Below, in pieces: positions 9,336-17,387 of a DNA stretch of 64,000 nt; within the stretch, counting starts at the first letter, position 1; every line of letters starts with the position of its first letter. Origin of the DNA: JABDMH01 sp965223165 (GTDB taxonomy: Bacteria; Bacteroidota; Bacteroidia; Chitinophagales; Saprospiraceae); contig CBDCVQ010000001.1 of the NCBI GenBank assembly GCA_965223165.1, positions 159,089-223,088 of the forward strand. Reading direction: 5' to 3'. Below the pieces are notes generated by a model, which made no database searches, was not told where the DNA came from, and was given only the letters and a program-made list of their open reading frames with translations. Both the position numbers and the translations under genes were made by a program.

Positions 9336-9470
9336 AAATGACAAAATTAAACAACATATTCTGCTATTGCTTTAGTTCGTATCGTCCTATTCGAGCAAGG
9401 GCAATGCTGTAGTGTGTCGTAAAATATTTATTCCGCTGAGCCCTTGTGTTAATTCGCAAGGGCTTTTTTT
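9336..9470 (+). ncRNA. Candidate small RNA of about 135 nt
   Basis: The interval between a consensus promoter (9298-9329) and an intrinsic terminator (9440-9470) holds no convincing open frame, so it probably makes an untranslated RNA. GCAAGGGC occurs twice (9395-9402 and 9456-9463). Each copy can pair with GCCCTTG at 9440-9446, so the terminator hairpin and an upstream hairpin exclude each other. That layout suits either a structured small RNA or an attenuator leader. I could not match it to 6S RNA or another family by eye. Downstream are tRNA genes on the same strand, but a 140-bp gap makes a leader role for them doubtful. Confidence 0.5.
9440..9470 (+). terminator. Intrinsic terminator
   Basis: A 7-bp stem GCCCTTG/CAAGGGC (9440-9446 and 9457-9463) with a 10-nt loop is followed directly by seven T. 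It points rightward and ends the candidate small RNA. Confidence 0.8.
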
Positions 9471-9613
9471 ATTTAAAGTACGCCAGATATGAATTTCTTT
9501 AGTTGCTATTAATCAGTTTTTTCGGGGTTAGATCTCGAAATGCCTATTTAATTAATATTTGAATTGATGGGTTGATCCTGTGTTCAACTCAAATGGACCC
9601 TGTATGGATAAAT

Positions 9614-9702
9614 GGAAGCGTATGCAAGTGGCTGAAGCAAGTAGACTGTAAATCTGCTCCCTATGGGTGAACTCGTAGGTTCGAATCCTACCGCTTCCAC
9701 CA
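9614..9702 (+). tRNA. tRNA-Tyr (GTA)
   Basis: Acceptor strands GGAAGCG (9614-9620) and CGCTTCC (9692-9698) pair fully, followed by A and an encoded CCA (9699-9702). The anticodon arm is GTAGA-CTGTAAA-TCTGC with anticodon GTA. A long variable arm, typical of bacterial tRNA-Tyr, precedes the T arm GTAGG-TTCGAAT-CCTAC. Confidence 0.95.
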
Positions 9703-9704
9703 GA

Positions 9705-9779
9705 GGTAACGTAGCTCAAATGGTAGAGCACCAGTGTGAAGAACTGGAGGTAGTTGGTTCGATACCAACCGTTGCCGCA
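9705..9779 (+). tRNA. tRNA with GAA anticodon (Phe by geometry)
   Basis: The gene begins two bases after tRNA-Tyr. Acceptor GGTAACG/CGTTGCC (9705-9711, 9770-9776; one G-T pair), D stem GCTC/GAGC, anticodon stem CCAGT/ACTGG and T arm GTTGG-TTCGATA-CCAAC all pair. The seven-base loop GTGAAGA places GAA at positions 34-36, which reads Phe codons. Three features are unusual: G at position 32, G at position 37 where an A is expected for UUC/UUU readers, and no encoded CCA (the 3' end reads GCA). It could be a diverged or non-standard tRNA. The fold is clear; the amino-acid identity is less sure. Confidence 0.7.
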
Positions 9780-9782
9780 TAT

Positions 9783-9868
9783 GGGAAAGTAACGTCAAAT
9801 GGTTTGACAACTGCCTGCTAGGCAGAGCCCATCCAAGATCATTGGTCGAGTGTAACTTGCTATTCAAC
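9783..9868 (+). other. Degenerate tRNA-like sequence (Ser-GCT-like)
   Basis: Just after the GAA tRNA is a sequence that copies parts of a tRNA. It has a D-arm-like GTCA-AATGGTT-TGAC, an anticodon-arm-like CTGC-CTGCTAG-GCAG with GCT at the anticodon place, and a broken T arm around TCGAGT. The acceptor ends do not pair well. A further hairpin with the loop CTTTAAG follows near 9888-9899. I read this as decaying tRNA copies. Confidence 0.3.
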
Positions 9869-10000
9869 TGGCCAAGGCCTACGCTACTGCCTTTAAGGCA
9901 CCAAAGCTGCACATGCCACGCTCGCGCAGCAGAAAAAGACGGAAGCCGTGGTAAGGAGCTCACTCCATTTCTCGCTAGAATCGTCAATAGCCAAAATCAA

Positions 10001-10033
10001 AGAGGCTGCACTCAGCACGCTGAGCCAGCCTCT
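10001..10033 (-). terminator. Hairpin terminator after the tyrosinase gene
   Basis: AGAGGCTG (10001-10008) pairs with CAGCCTCT (10026-10033), and inside it CTCAGC pairs with GCTGAG. On the minus strand the hairpin is followed by TTGATTTT. It lies 37 bp past the stop of the tyrosinase-VWA gene. Confidence 0.6.
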
Positions 10034-10069
10034 ATATAATATAAATCTTGGGTACGATCTAGCTCGAAC

Positions 10070-13000
10070 CTATTTCCTCCTGCCCCGTCGGCCCTTCGCC
10101 TTGGAGGGCACTGGTGCATATGGTTGAATCTTTGCGGTCTTCGGCGCGGCTGCCTTCTTCGCCTCTGGTGCCTCTGCCTGCTCTATCTTCTCACCTTCCA
10201 CAGCTTTCAGTATTCCAAAGTTTTCATCTGCCACCAACGCTTTTAATCTGGCCAGATCCATGATCTTCGAGAAATCATCGGAAAATGTCGTGATGGCAGG
10301 TGCTACCGATAGCCGCTCGCGCTTGTACTTCTTGATGCACTTCTTGAGGGCTTTCATGTCCACACCCATTTCTTGGAGTTTCTTGAGCAGTCTTGCGCTC
10401 AGCACTTTATCAGATAATAGACACTCCAATAGCTTGCATACACAATCGTCATGGCCTCCGTCTGAAGGAGTTGGTGCTGGCGGTCGATCACCCCCCGTCC
10501 ATACTCCGGCGGTGACGGTCTTTTCTCTTGTAAATCTACTGCCTTCCTGTGTCGCTCCTTCTGCTCGTACCCTAAAAGTATACACACCCGGCAAGGTCGT
10601 GACATAATCGGCCCTATAGTGACCTGCTTTGGAGGGTGTCAATCTCACATTTTCTGTGCCACCGTCTGGTGCGGTTAGTTGAGCTACCACATAGGCCGAT
10701 GACCTCAACGGGATACTGTACTCACTCAGCGAAGCAAAAACGGTGATCACTGCCCCGGGTTCTCTACTCTTTTGGATACTGGTAGCTTCAAAGTCAATAT
10801 TGGAGTATGTTTTCACGATCATGCTATAGGGTACATGCTGTCGATTTAATTTGGCCAAACGTTCGATCAAGTTTTGATCCTTTTCAATTAATGCTTGCAG
10901 CTGCTGTCTATCCACCAACTTAAAGACTGCCTGCCATTTGCCAGCATGGCTCCCCGCCGGATCACCAACCAATGCTGGCAGCCCCATTCTGAAATACGCT
11001 ACCTGTTTCCCTAGGATGTACTCAATATTGGGCTCTGAGGTCGCAGAATTACCATGTATCTCTTTGCCGCTCGGAGTTATGAGATAAAAATCCAGCAATT
11101 CTGGAATCGGGCATAGGGCGATCACATCGGTCGATATATCCGCCTCTGTCAAATTGAAGGTTATGCGGTGGTTTGTATCCCAGATCAATTCACCTTGTGG
11201 ATCGAGGACGATGTTGTCCTTTGTGATCCCGGCCAAAATCTGAACGAAATATTTCGACAATTTAAATTCCTCTTCTTGCGCTGTCAGATTACCCGTGATG
11301 ACCAGATCGCCCCCGGTGTTTTGGGTGATATCATTCAGCGCAGCTGTATTGACCTGACCGGGCAATCCAAAACCAATGGCGTAAGTGCGTGCGTCGATAT
11401 CGGTAGATGCAGCCGCTATGTCGGGAGGTCTATTGTTGTGCCCGTCCGTCAATACCACCATGGCTTTGGGATTGGCAGCTGAAGCGGTATTGAGAAGCGT
11501 TCTTCCCGTCTGAATTCCTCCCCCTACGGAGGTCCAACCACGCGGATCGAAGTCTGATCCATTGATCAATGCATTGAAATTGCTGGCGGCACTTTTCTGT
11601 GTCATAGCCAATACAGCAGTGGAAACGTCATCAAAACTTACCAACCCGATCTCGTCACTATTTCTCAACAGATCAAAAAATGTGGTTGCCGCGCTCCTCA
11701 TCAGAGCACTCCTTGTGCTAGAGCCTCCCGCAGCAGCTGACATGCTACCCGAGCGATCCAATACCAGCGCGACAGAATTGTCGACGCGAGCTATTTTGGT
11801 TGCGGTCAGATTGACAGTGTACGTCCATTCTACAGGTCTCGAAAATTCCGCCCCTTCGGTGGCCGCATAGTACCCCTCTTCGTCGACAATATATGCCTGT
11901 ATGGTTACATTGGATGTCTGTTGCGTGTTGCCCCCCGCGGAAAAGAACTGCACCCATACCAATCCTTCCACTACGTCATTGTCGGGATCGGGATCAACCT
12001 CAAACTCAGTGCCCATAGGCGTCAATCCAAAGTTTCCCGAGGGCGTAGAGGTAATTCTAAATCTCGTCTTGCGTGCTGTACGTACCGAAAACCTAACGGC
12101 TCTATAGTGGGTCATGCCTTCAGGCACATTGCCAAAAGAGACAGAAGGAGTGTCCAAGGTAATCTCCGGCAGATCGGTGTCATACCAAACGCCGTTGCCA
12201 TGCATGGTGTGTCCATCGATTACACTGCTGGGAGTAGCTGGAGGGTCGGTCCATGGGGCTGTTGCACCGCTATTGTGGAAAATCATTGCATCGTTGAGAC
12301 CATGGCCAGGGAATATCCCTTGGACAGTGCCACGATACGAACCCGTGTATTCATACTTGGGCAGTGTAGGGTTTTTGTCGAGCCAAATAGACCACATTCG
12401 ATCTATGGCCGCGTGGTGCAGGTAAAACACCGGATCATTTGGGGATCCGCCTGTGATCATATTTCCACCTACCCACCGATGTACCAAGTTATGAATGTCC
12501 TCAGAATCATCCTTTAGGGTTTCATAGTTGCCAGCCGCTATGGCATTTCTGAAGGACGAACCTACGCCCGTCACGATCGAATCATTATCTGGTAGGTTGG
12601 GAGCATCTGTCCTTTCTGCAAATGCTCTCGAGAATGTGGCAGGATTGGCATCGCTTCGAATGGGCCAATCTTCGGGATCAAATGCATACGGGTACGGTGA
12701 TGTTGGTGCCCCAGGTTCCCTTTTGACATGATCATTGTCGGCATCATCCCCATCTACACCAATAAACTCATGGTGAAAGGGATAGCCGTGATTTGGAATT
12801 GGTGCAGTGCCTGCATCCTGATCACGCGTCCAATCCCAATAGGGAATGGTCACATCGTCATAACCAGGAATGCTCCGAATCAGCTCTTCGAATTGATATA
12901 GCATCTCCCTGTGCCACGGGAAAAAGGCAGAATGAAAATGTGCCCAGCCTGGATTGGTCAGTGCTCCCGTGATTGGGTTGCGCGAGGCACTAGCCATAGC

Positions 13001-13156
13001 CAATCTATGAGTCTCGACAAAGTCATCATATCGGCTCCATGTGCCTGGATTGAGTAGGCTTGGTGATTGGACGGGGTCCTTGAGTATGACGATGGCTTCA
13101 GCAAATCTGCGCCGCTCCGCATCGGTCATCTTCTTTAGGTTCTTTCTGACTTTCAT
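10070..13156 (-). CDS. Tyrosinase (type 3 copper oxidase) fused to a von Willebrand A domain
   Basis: The 1028-aa protein begins with a tyrosinase domain (about 1-270). Copper A ligands are H50, H73 and H82 (HFHSAFFPWH); copper B ligands are H222, H226 (IHNLVH) and a His of the pair 247/248 (NDPVFYLHH). Tyrosinases oxidise phenols to quinones. A beta-rich linker (330-455) leads to a von Willebrand A domain (about 458-635) with the metal-ion adhesion motif D467-R-S469-G-S471. More beta-sandwich sequence follows to about 890, then a Cys-containing helical segment (CVCKLLECLL) and a basic Ala/Lys/Pro tail. No signal peptide is evident. It is monocistronic, with a terminator just downstream. The join of a copper oxidase with an adhesion-type domain is unusual; a role in crosslinking or melanin-like pigment is inference. 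Confidence 0.88.
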   Translation of the reverse strand: MKVRKNLKKMTDAERRRFAEAIVILKDPVQSPSLLNPGTWSRYDDFVETHRLAMASASRNPITGALTNPGWAHFHSAFFPWHREMLYQFEELIRSIPGYDDVTIPYWDWTRDQDAGTAPIPNHGYPFHHEFIGVDGDDADNDHVKREPGAPTSPYPYAFDPEDWPIRSDANPATFSRAFAERTDAPNLPDNDSIVTGVGSSFRNAIAAGNYETLKDDSEDIHNLVHRWVGGNMITGGSPNDPVFYLHHAAIDRMWSIWLDKNPTLPKYEYTGSYRGTVQGIFPGHGLNDAMIFHNSGATAPWTDPPATPSSVIDGHTMHGNGVWYDTDLPEITLDTPSVSFGNVPEGMTHYRAVRFSVRTARKTRFRITSTPSGNFGLTPMGTEFEVDPDPDNDVVEGLVWVQFFSAGGNTQQTSNVTIQAYIVDEEGYYAATEGAEFSRPVEWTYTVNLTATKIARVDNSVALVLDRSGSMSAAAGGSSTRSALMRSAATTFFDLLRNSDEIGLVSFDDVSTAVLAMTQKSAASNFNALINGSDFDPRGWTSVGGGIQTGRTLLNTASAANPKAMVVLTDGHNNRPPDIAAASTDIDARTYAIGFGLPGQVNTAALNDITQNTGGDLVITGNLTAQEEEFKLSKYFVQILAGITKDNIVLDPQGELIWDTNHRITFNLTEADISTDVIALCPIPELLDFYLITPSGKEIHGNSATSEPNIEYILGKQVAYFRMGLPALVGDPAGSHAGKWQAVFKLVDRQQLQALIEKDQNLIERLAKLNRQHVPYSMIVKTYSNIDFEATSIQKSREPGAVITVFASLSEYSIPLRSSAYVVAQLTAPDGGTENVRLTPSKAGHYRADYVTTLPGVYTFRVRAEGATQEGSRFTREKTVTAGVWTGGDRPPAPTPSDGGHDDCVCKLLECLLSDKVLSARLLKKLQEMGVDMKALKKCIKKYKRERLSVAPAITTFSDDFSKIMDLARLKALVADENFGILKAVEGEKIEQAEAPEAKKAAAPKTAKIQPYAPVPSKAKGRRGRRK

Positions 13157-13296
13157 ACTTCGCTTTACTACTAAGTGTCACATTGTCCAGAAACGTAACC
13201 GATCGACCGCCACTTTTTTTTTGATCGCGCTTTCACATCACTCCACTTGCCAGACTGCGACTGCCTTCCCATTTTGTTGCTATGTATCCACCTACG

Positions 13297-13490
13297 CTCT
13301 ATTGCGATCCGTACGGCCAGTGACATGCACATCCACGCCGCGAAGCGATCGCCTTCCCAGGTCAATCTTATCGGAAGGAGGACATTTCCTCAAACATGAA
13401 GACATCCCTTCTCAAGGTGATGATAGGTGCGGCGTGCGGTATCGAGGGAACAGTAGGGGCCAGCGCCTCAGGGAATACGACCTGAATGGA
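13297..13490 (-). pseudogene. Relic of an S41 peptidase 3' end
   Basis: This non-coding stretch matches the last part of the S41 peptidase gene at 28851-29050 in the same orientation. Shared blocks include ATTGCGATC-GT-CGGCCA near 13301, and TTTCCTCAAACATGAAGACATC near 13385 (split here by small changes on both sides). Many indels remove the frame. It lies in the 470-bp gap between the tyrosinase gene and the LytTR regulator; the rest of that gap holds nothing I can name. Confidence 0.65.
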
Positions 13491-13630
13491 CCATGGACGT
13501 CTCTCGAATAGGGTACGCTCTTTTGCCCTCTCCGTCTCCAGCACTAAACTAGATGGGTAGGTCCTATGGGAGCTATGACAATCCAGAGTATTGTCACGAA
13601 AGTCACTTGTAGACAGTCCTTGCTATGAAA

Positions 13631-14332
13631 TCAACCGTTTCTCCCACTCATCCCATCCAACCTCTCAAAAACCAGCACCTTATACATAGCACTCACGGGA
13701 ACCTTACCATCTCCAATCACCAGATGGGCTTTGGTGCGCTTTGCCACTCGGTCCAAATTGGCGATGTATGATTTATGCGTGCGTTGGAAATGCTCAGGCA
13801 GCAGGCCTGTCATATTAGTGAGGGTCTCGGAGATCAGGTACATTCTTGCATCGGTGAAGATCTTCAGATAGTTCCCAAAACTCTGGATGTACAAGATGGA
13901 GTCGAAGGAAATATTGACGGGCATGCCGTCGTGCTTTATTTGAAGGACTTCACGCCTCCCGTTATCCTTAGGTCTTGCTATGCTCGAAGCCGACACCTTG
14001 TTGATCGCCTTCAGAAAGCGCTCCATCTTCACCGGCTTCAATAGGTAATCCACTACGCCATAATCGTAACTTTCCAAGGCATATTCGGAGTACGCGGTGG
14101 TCAAAATGACCTTGGGCGGATCGACCATGGAGCGTAAAATCTCCATGCCCGTAAGTTCGGGCATCTCAATGTCAAGAAAAATAAGGTCTACTTCACCTCG
14201 CTGAATGAAATTGATAAACTCCAGCGGGTTCCCAGTACTAAGCACCAATTCGAAGTTGTCAATCTTGGCGCAGTAGTCCTCCAGCACCTTACGTGCCAGC
14301 TCCTCATCGTCTATGATGCCAATTTTCACCAT
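13631..14332 (-). CDS. LytTR-family response regulator
   Basis: The 233-aa regulator has a CheY-like receiver (1-120) with IIDDEE at the start, phosphoacceptor Asp in LIFLDIEMP and the conserved Lys in YLLKPV. A C-terminal LytTR DNA-binding domain (about 135-230) shows the typical IQSFGNYLKIF and FQRTHKSYIAN segments. LytTR domains bind direct repeats upstream of target genes. It follows its sensor kinase by 3 bp, so the pair is an operon. The divergent neighbours from 15561 onward, all secreted hydrolases, are natural candidate targets, but I found no clear LytTR site. Confidence 0.93.
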   Translation of the reverse strand: MVKIGIIDDEELARKVLEDYCAKIDNFELVLSTGNPLEFINFIQRGEVDLIFLDIEMPELTGMEILRSMVDPPKVILTTAYSEYALESYDYGVVDYLLKPVKMERFLKAINKVSASSIARPKDNGRREVLQIKHDGMPVNISFDSILYIQSFGNYLKIFTDARMYLISETLTNMTGLLPEHFQRTHKSYIANLDRVAKRTKAHLVIGDGKVPVSAMYKVLVFERLDGMSGRNG

Positions 14333-14335
14333 CGC

Positions 14336-15343
14336 TTATCCTTTTGATCCGGCACCTCCTAAATTAACAGACAACTCCACCTGATAGGCTTTCTCCCCAT
14401 CGCTGATCTCCAATGTATGCGAGTCCGGATACAATAGACCTAAACGTCTTCGCACATTCTCCAGCCCCAGCCCCTCCCTCATGGATGCAGCAGCCGAGGA
14501 TGGCTTTGAATTGACAACGGAAAAATGAAGTGTGGATTTCTCTACGGACGCGGAGATATCAATTCTGCTTTGCTCATTGGTACTCTTGGCCCCATGCTTT
14601 ATCGCATTCTCGACAAATGGGATGAGCAACATCGGAGCAATCCTCAAGTCCCTCAGATTTCCTTCAATCGCAAACTCCACTTTACAACGTTTACTTAGCC
14701 TTTTCTCCTCAAGCAACAAATAGTTCTCAATAAATTCTAGCTCCTCTTTCAATAGAACGGCATCCTTCTTTGAGCTCTCTAGCTGATATCGCATCAATTC
14801 TGAGAGTTGCATGACAAGCTCTGGAGTTTCAGGCGACTGTTCTCTGGAAAGTGAATAAATGCTATTTAGTGAATTAAACAAAAAATGAGGATTCACCTGC
14901 TCCTTTAGATAGTTGAGCTCCATGTCCTTCTGCAACCTCTCCTTTTCCTCGTTGTCTCTCCGGATGATCATGTTTCTCCGCAAAAAGAAAGCCGCCATAC
15001 CTGTTCCCGTGGTATAAATGAGAAAAAAGAACATTTTAGAAACACCGACCCAATTCGGCGCATCATATACTTTCAAATAGGCACCCAAAAATATGGTCGC
15101 GACAAGAAACACTCCGTACAAAAAATACCGCCTCCTATCATAGAGCAAAGGAATAAGAATGAAATGGTTGACCCAAATCACCGCCATTATAACCACGGCA
15201 TAGCCAAGCTGCCATAGATAAAACTCGGTGATACTACCAAACTGATCCCTGAACAGCCAACCGCCAGATATTTCAAGCATGGCGACCAATAAAAAGGCGC
15301 CTGCATTAATGAGTATGGTATTCTTCAGAGACTTTTCTAACAC
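14336..15343 (-). CDS. LytS/YehU-type sensor histidine kinase
   Basis: The 335-aa protein has four or so membrane segments (about 10-130), a short linker, then the His_kinase domain with phosphoacceptor His in QVNPHFLFNSLNS. The ATPase N-box is LIPFVENAIKHG, and a Gly-rich box GLGLENVRRRL follows. It has no large sensing domain, so the signal is probably sensed in the membrane. The start is a GTG at 15343. It is co-transcribed with the LytTR regulator. About 215 bp separate it from the divergent serine hydrolase at 15561, which is the likely regulatory region for both directions. Confidence 0.92.
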   Translation of the reverse strand: MLEKSLKNTILINAGAFLLVAMLEISGGWLFRDQFGSITEFYLWQLGYAVVIMAVIWVNHFILIPLLYDRRRYFLYGVFLVATIFLGAYLKVYDAPNWVGVSKMFFFLIYTTGTGMAAFFLRRNMIIRRDNEEKERLQKDMELNYLKEQVNPHFLFNSLNSIYSLSREQSPETPELVMQLSELMRYQLESSKKDAVLLKEELEFIENYLLLEEKRLSKRCKVEFAIEGNLRDLRIAPMLLIPFVENAIKHGAKSTNEQSRIDISASVEKSTLHFSVVNSKPSSAAASMREGLGLENVRRRLGLLYPDSHTLEISDGEKAYQVELSVNLGGAGSKG

Positions 15344-15560
15344 AACCGAGCTGTCAAAATCCGATAAAGATAGTGTCTGAAGCGTAAGGTCCTACAATTT
15401 CGGGACAAAACGCATACATCCATGACGAAATGGTCTTGTCATCTAATTCCTGCGTATGTCACGCGCAAGGTACTGACCGCAAATCAAGCCATACTTTCAT
15501 CCAGCATTGCACCCAAACCATAGCTCTTTCCCTCCAATAGTCACCTAGTCAAGTACATAC

Positions 15561-17387
15561 ATGAACCATATTATCTCTGTTCTCTTAATCACCCTTCTTT
15601 CTCAATCATGTGTAAAAGAATCCAATACCGATACCACAGCCAATCCCATCAGAAAGGTTGAAACTGGTCTCATAAAGCGCGTATACATAGAGGGCGACTC
15701 CACATGGTCGATAGAAGAACGCATGGAGCACTACGGAATTCCGGGTGTCAGCGTTGCCGTGATAAATAAGGGTAAGATTGAATGGGCCAAAGGCTATGGT
15801 GTGGTAGATAAGGAAAGCAAATCTCCGGTGACCGAGCAAACACTTTTCCAAGCATCTTTACTTGGCATGCCCGTCACCGCGTATGGTGCACTAAGTCTCG
15901 TCGAACAAAACAAGGTAACCTTACATGAGAACATTAACAGCTACTTAAAATCCTGGAAATTGCCAGACAATGAATTCACAAGAGACAGGAAGGCCACGAT
16001 CAAGAACCTCCTGAATCATTCGGCTGGAATAAACCTTCACGCCATTCCCGGATATAGTCCGGATTCGCCCGTACCCACCCTTGTGGAGATACTGAATGGC
16101 ACGCCTCCAGCCAAAAACAGTCAAGTACTCGTAAATAAGGAACCTGACGAAAGTATCTATATCTCAGCTGCCGGCTATGCAATCATTCAACAAATGATGA
16201 CAGACATTCAGGACAAACCATTTCCAGATATTATGCGTGAATTAGTGCTGCAACCATTAGAAATGAACCACAGCACGTTTGATCAACCGCTTACTACCGA
16301 GCACTTGGCAATGGCGGCAACGGGCTATCTAGAAGATGGCTCCATGGTAGAAGGTAGAGCACATAGCTATCCAAGCATGGCTTCAAACGGTCTATGGGCA
16401 ACCGCGTCCGACATCGCAAAATTTGTAATCAACATACAGCAAACCCTAAAAGGCGAAAGCAACAGGGGATTATCCAGAGATATGACTGAATTGATGGTTA
16501 CCCCCTATGGAATAAGTGGTTATGGGCCACGCTTTAAGTATGGACTTGGATTTCAAGTCATTCCTATCAAGGATGAGACCTATCTGAGACATTGGGGATG
16601 GAATACGGGTTTTTATGCGCAGATAGCAGCACATAGGGACAAAGGCTTCGGCGTGGTTGTGCTAACCAATAGCACCTTTCCGGATTTTAATGACGAACTC
16701 ATTCGTTCTGTGGCCCGTGCTTATGCTTGGGATGACTATGTGCCTACCCATAAGCAGATAGACATTGGACCATCTCTGGCCAAAAAGATTACTGGAAGAT
16801 ATCAAGCCAATAATACCATTGTAGAGGTTTTTCAAGAGGGCGATCAGCTGTTCACTAAAAACATACTTGATGTAAGCGCCGAAGAACTGGTCAGAGTTTC
16901 AGACAGCCTTTTTGTCAGAAGAAACTCTAGTCGATTCATTCAATTCAGGCCAGACAATGAAAATGCAGCGGTCCATATGCTCTCCATCAATAGAAATGAT
17001 AGCACCATAGCTTCCACATATGCCAAGGTAGACAGTGGCAAAAAAGCTCCGGTGGAATTCCTTCTCGCAGGTGACTTTGAAAAAGCACTGCAGGCATATA
17101 GGGCCTTAAAGGAACGTGACGCTGCGCACCCTGCAGTTGCGGAAGACTACCTAAATGACCTAGGTTATCGTTTCTTTCACGAGGACAGAATGGAGCTATC
17201 GCAACACACCTTCAAGGTGAATACGATACTCTATCCCCACAGTTATCAAGTGTACGATAGTTATGCAGAAGCCTGCGTGAAATCAGGAAAAATAGATCTG
17301 GCAATCACCAACTACGCCAAATCACTTGAACTAAATCCTCAAAACAACCATGCCAGGCATCAGCTTAAGGAACTGCAAAAAAGATGA
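15561..17387 (+). CDS. Beta-lactamase-fold serine hydrolase with TPR tail, catalytic motif degenerate
   Basis: The 608-aa protein has a short signal or lipoprotein start (LLSQSCVKES), a class C beta-lactamase/DD-peptidase fold (about 45-400), a beta-rich middle (about 405-500) and TPR-like helices at the end (505-608). Family members use S-x-x-K as catalytic motif; here the place reads ASLLGMPVTA, with no Lys before the Pro-Val. The usual Y-x-N is replaced by YISAAGY. The third motif region (RHWGWNTGF) is still recognisable. It may be a binding protein rather than an enzyme. It is first of a plus-strand run; its stop overlaps the start of the next gene by 4 bp, so translation is likely coupled. 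Confidence 0.82.
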   Translation: MNHIISVLLITLLSQSCVKESNTDTTANPIRKVETGLIKRVYIEGDSTWSIEERMEHYGIPGVSVAVINKGKIEWAKGYGVVDKESKSPVTEQTLFQASLLGMPVTAYGALSLVEQNKVTLHENINSYLKSWKLPDNEFTRDRKATIKNLLNHSAGINLHAIPGYSPDSPVPTLVEILNGTPPAKNSQVLVNKEPDESIYISAAGYAIIQQMMTDIQDKPFPDIMRELVLQPLEMNHSTFDQPLTTEHLAMAATGYLEDGSMVEGRAHSYPSMASNGLWATASDIAKFVINIQQTLKGESNRGLSRDMTELMVTPYGISGYGPRFKYGLGFQVIPIKDETYLRHWGWNTGFYAQIAAHRDKGFGVVVLTNSTFPDFNDELIRSVARAYAWDDYVPTHKQIDIGPSLAKKITGRYQANNTIVEVFQEGDQLFTKNILDVSAEELVRVSDSLFVRRNSSRFIQFRPDNENAAVHMLSINRNDSTIASTYAKVDSGKKAPVEFLLAGDFEKALQAYRALKERDAAHPAVAEDYLNDLGYRFFHEDRMELSQHTFKVNTILYPHSYQVYDSYAEACVKSGKIDLAITNYAKSLELNPQNNHARHQLKELQKR

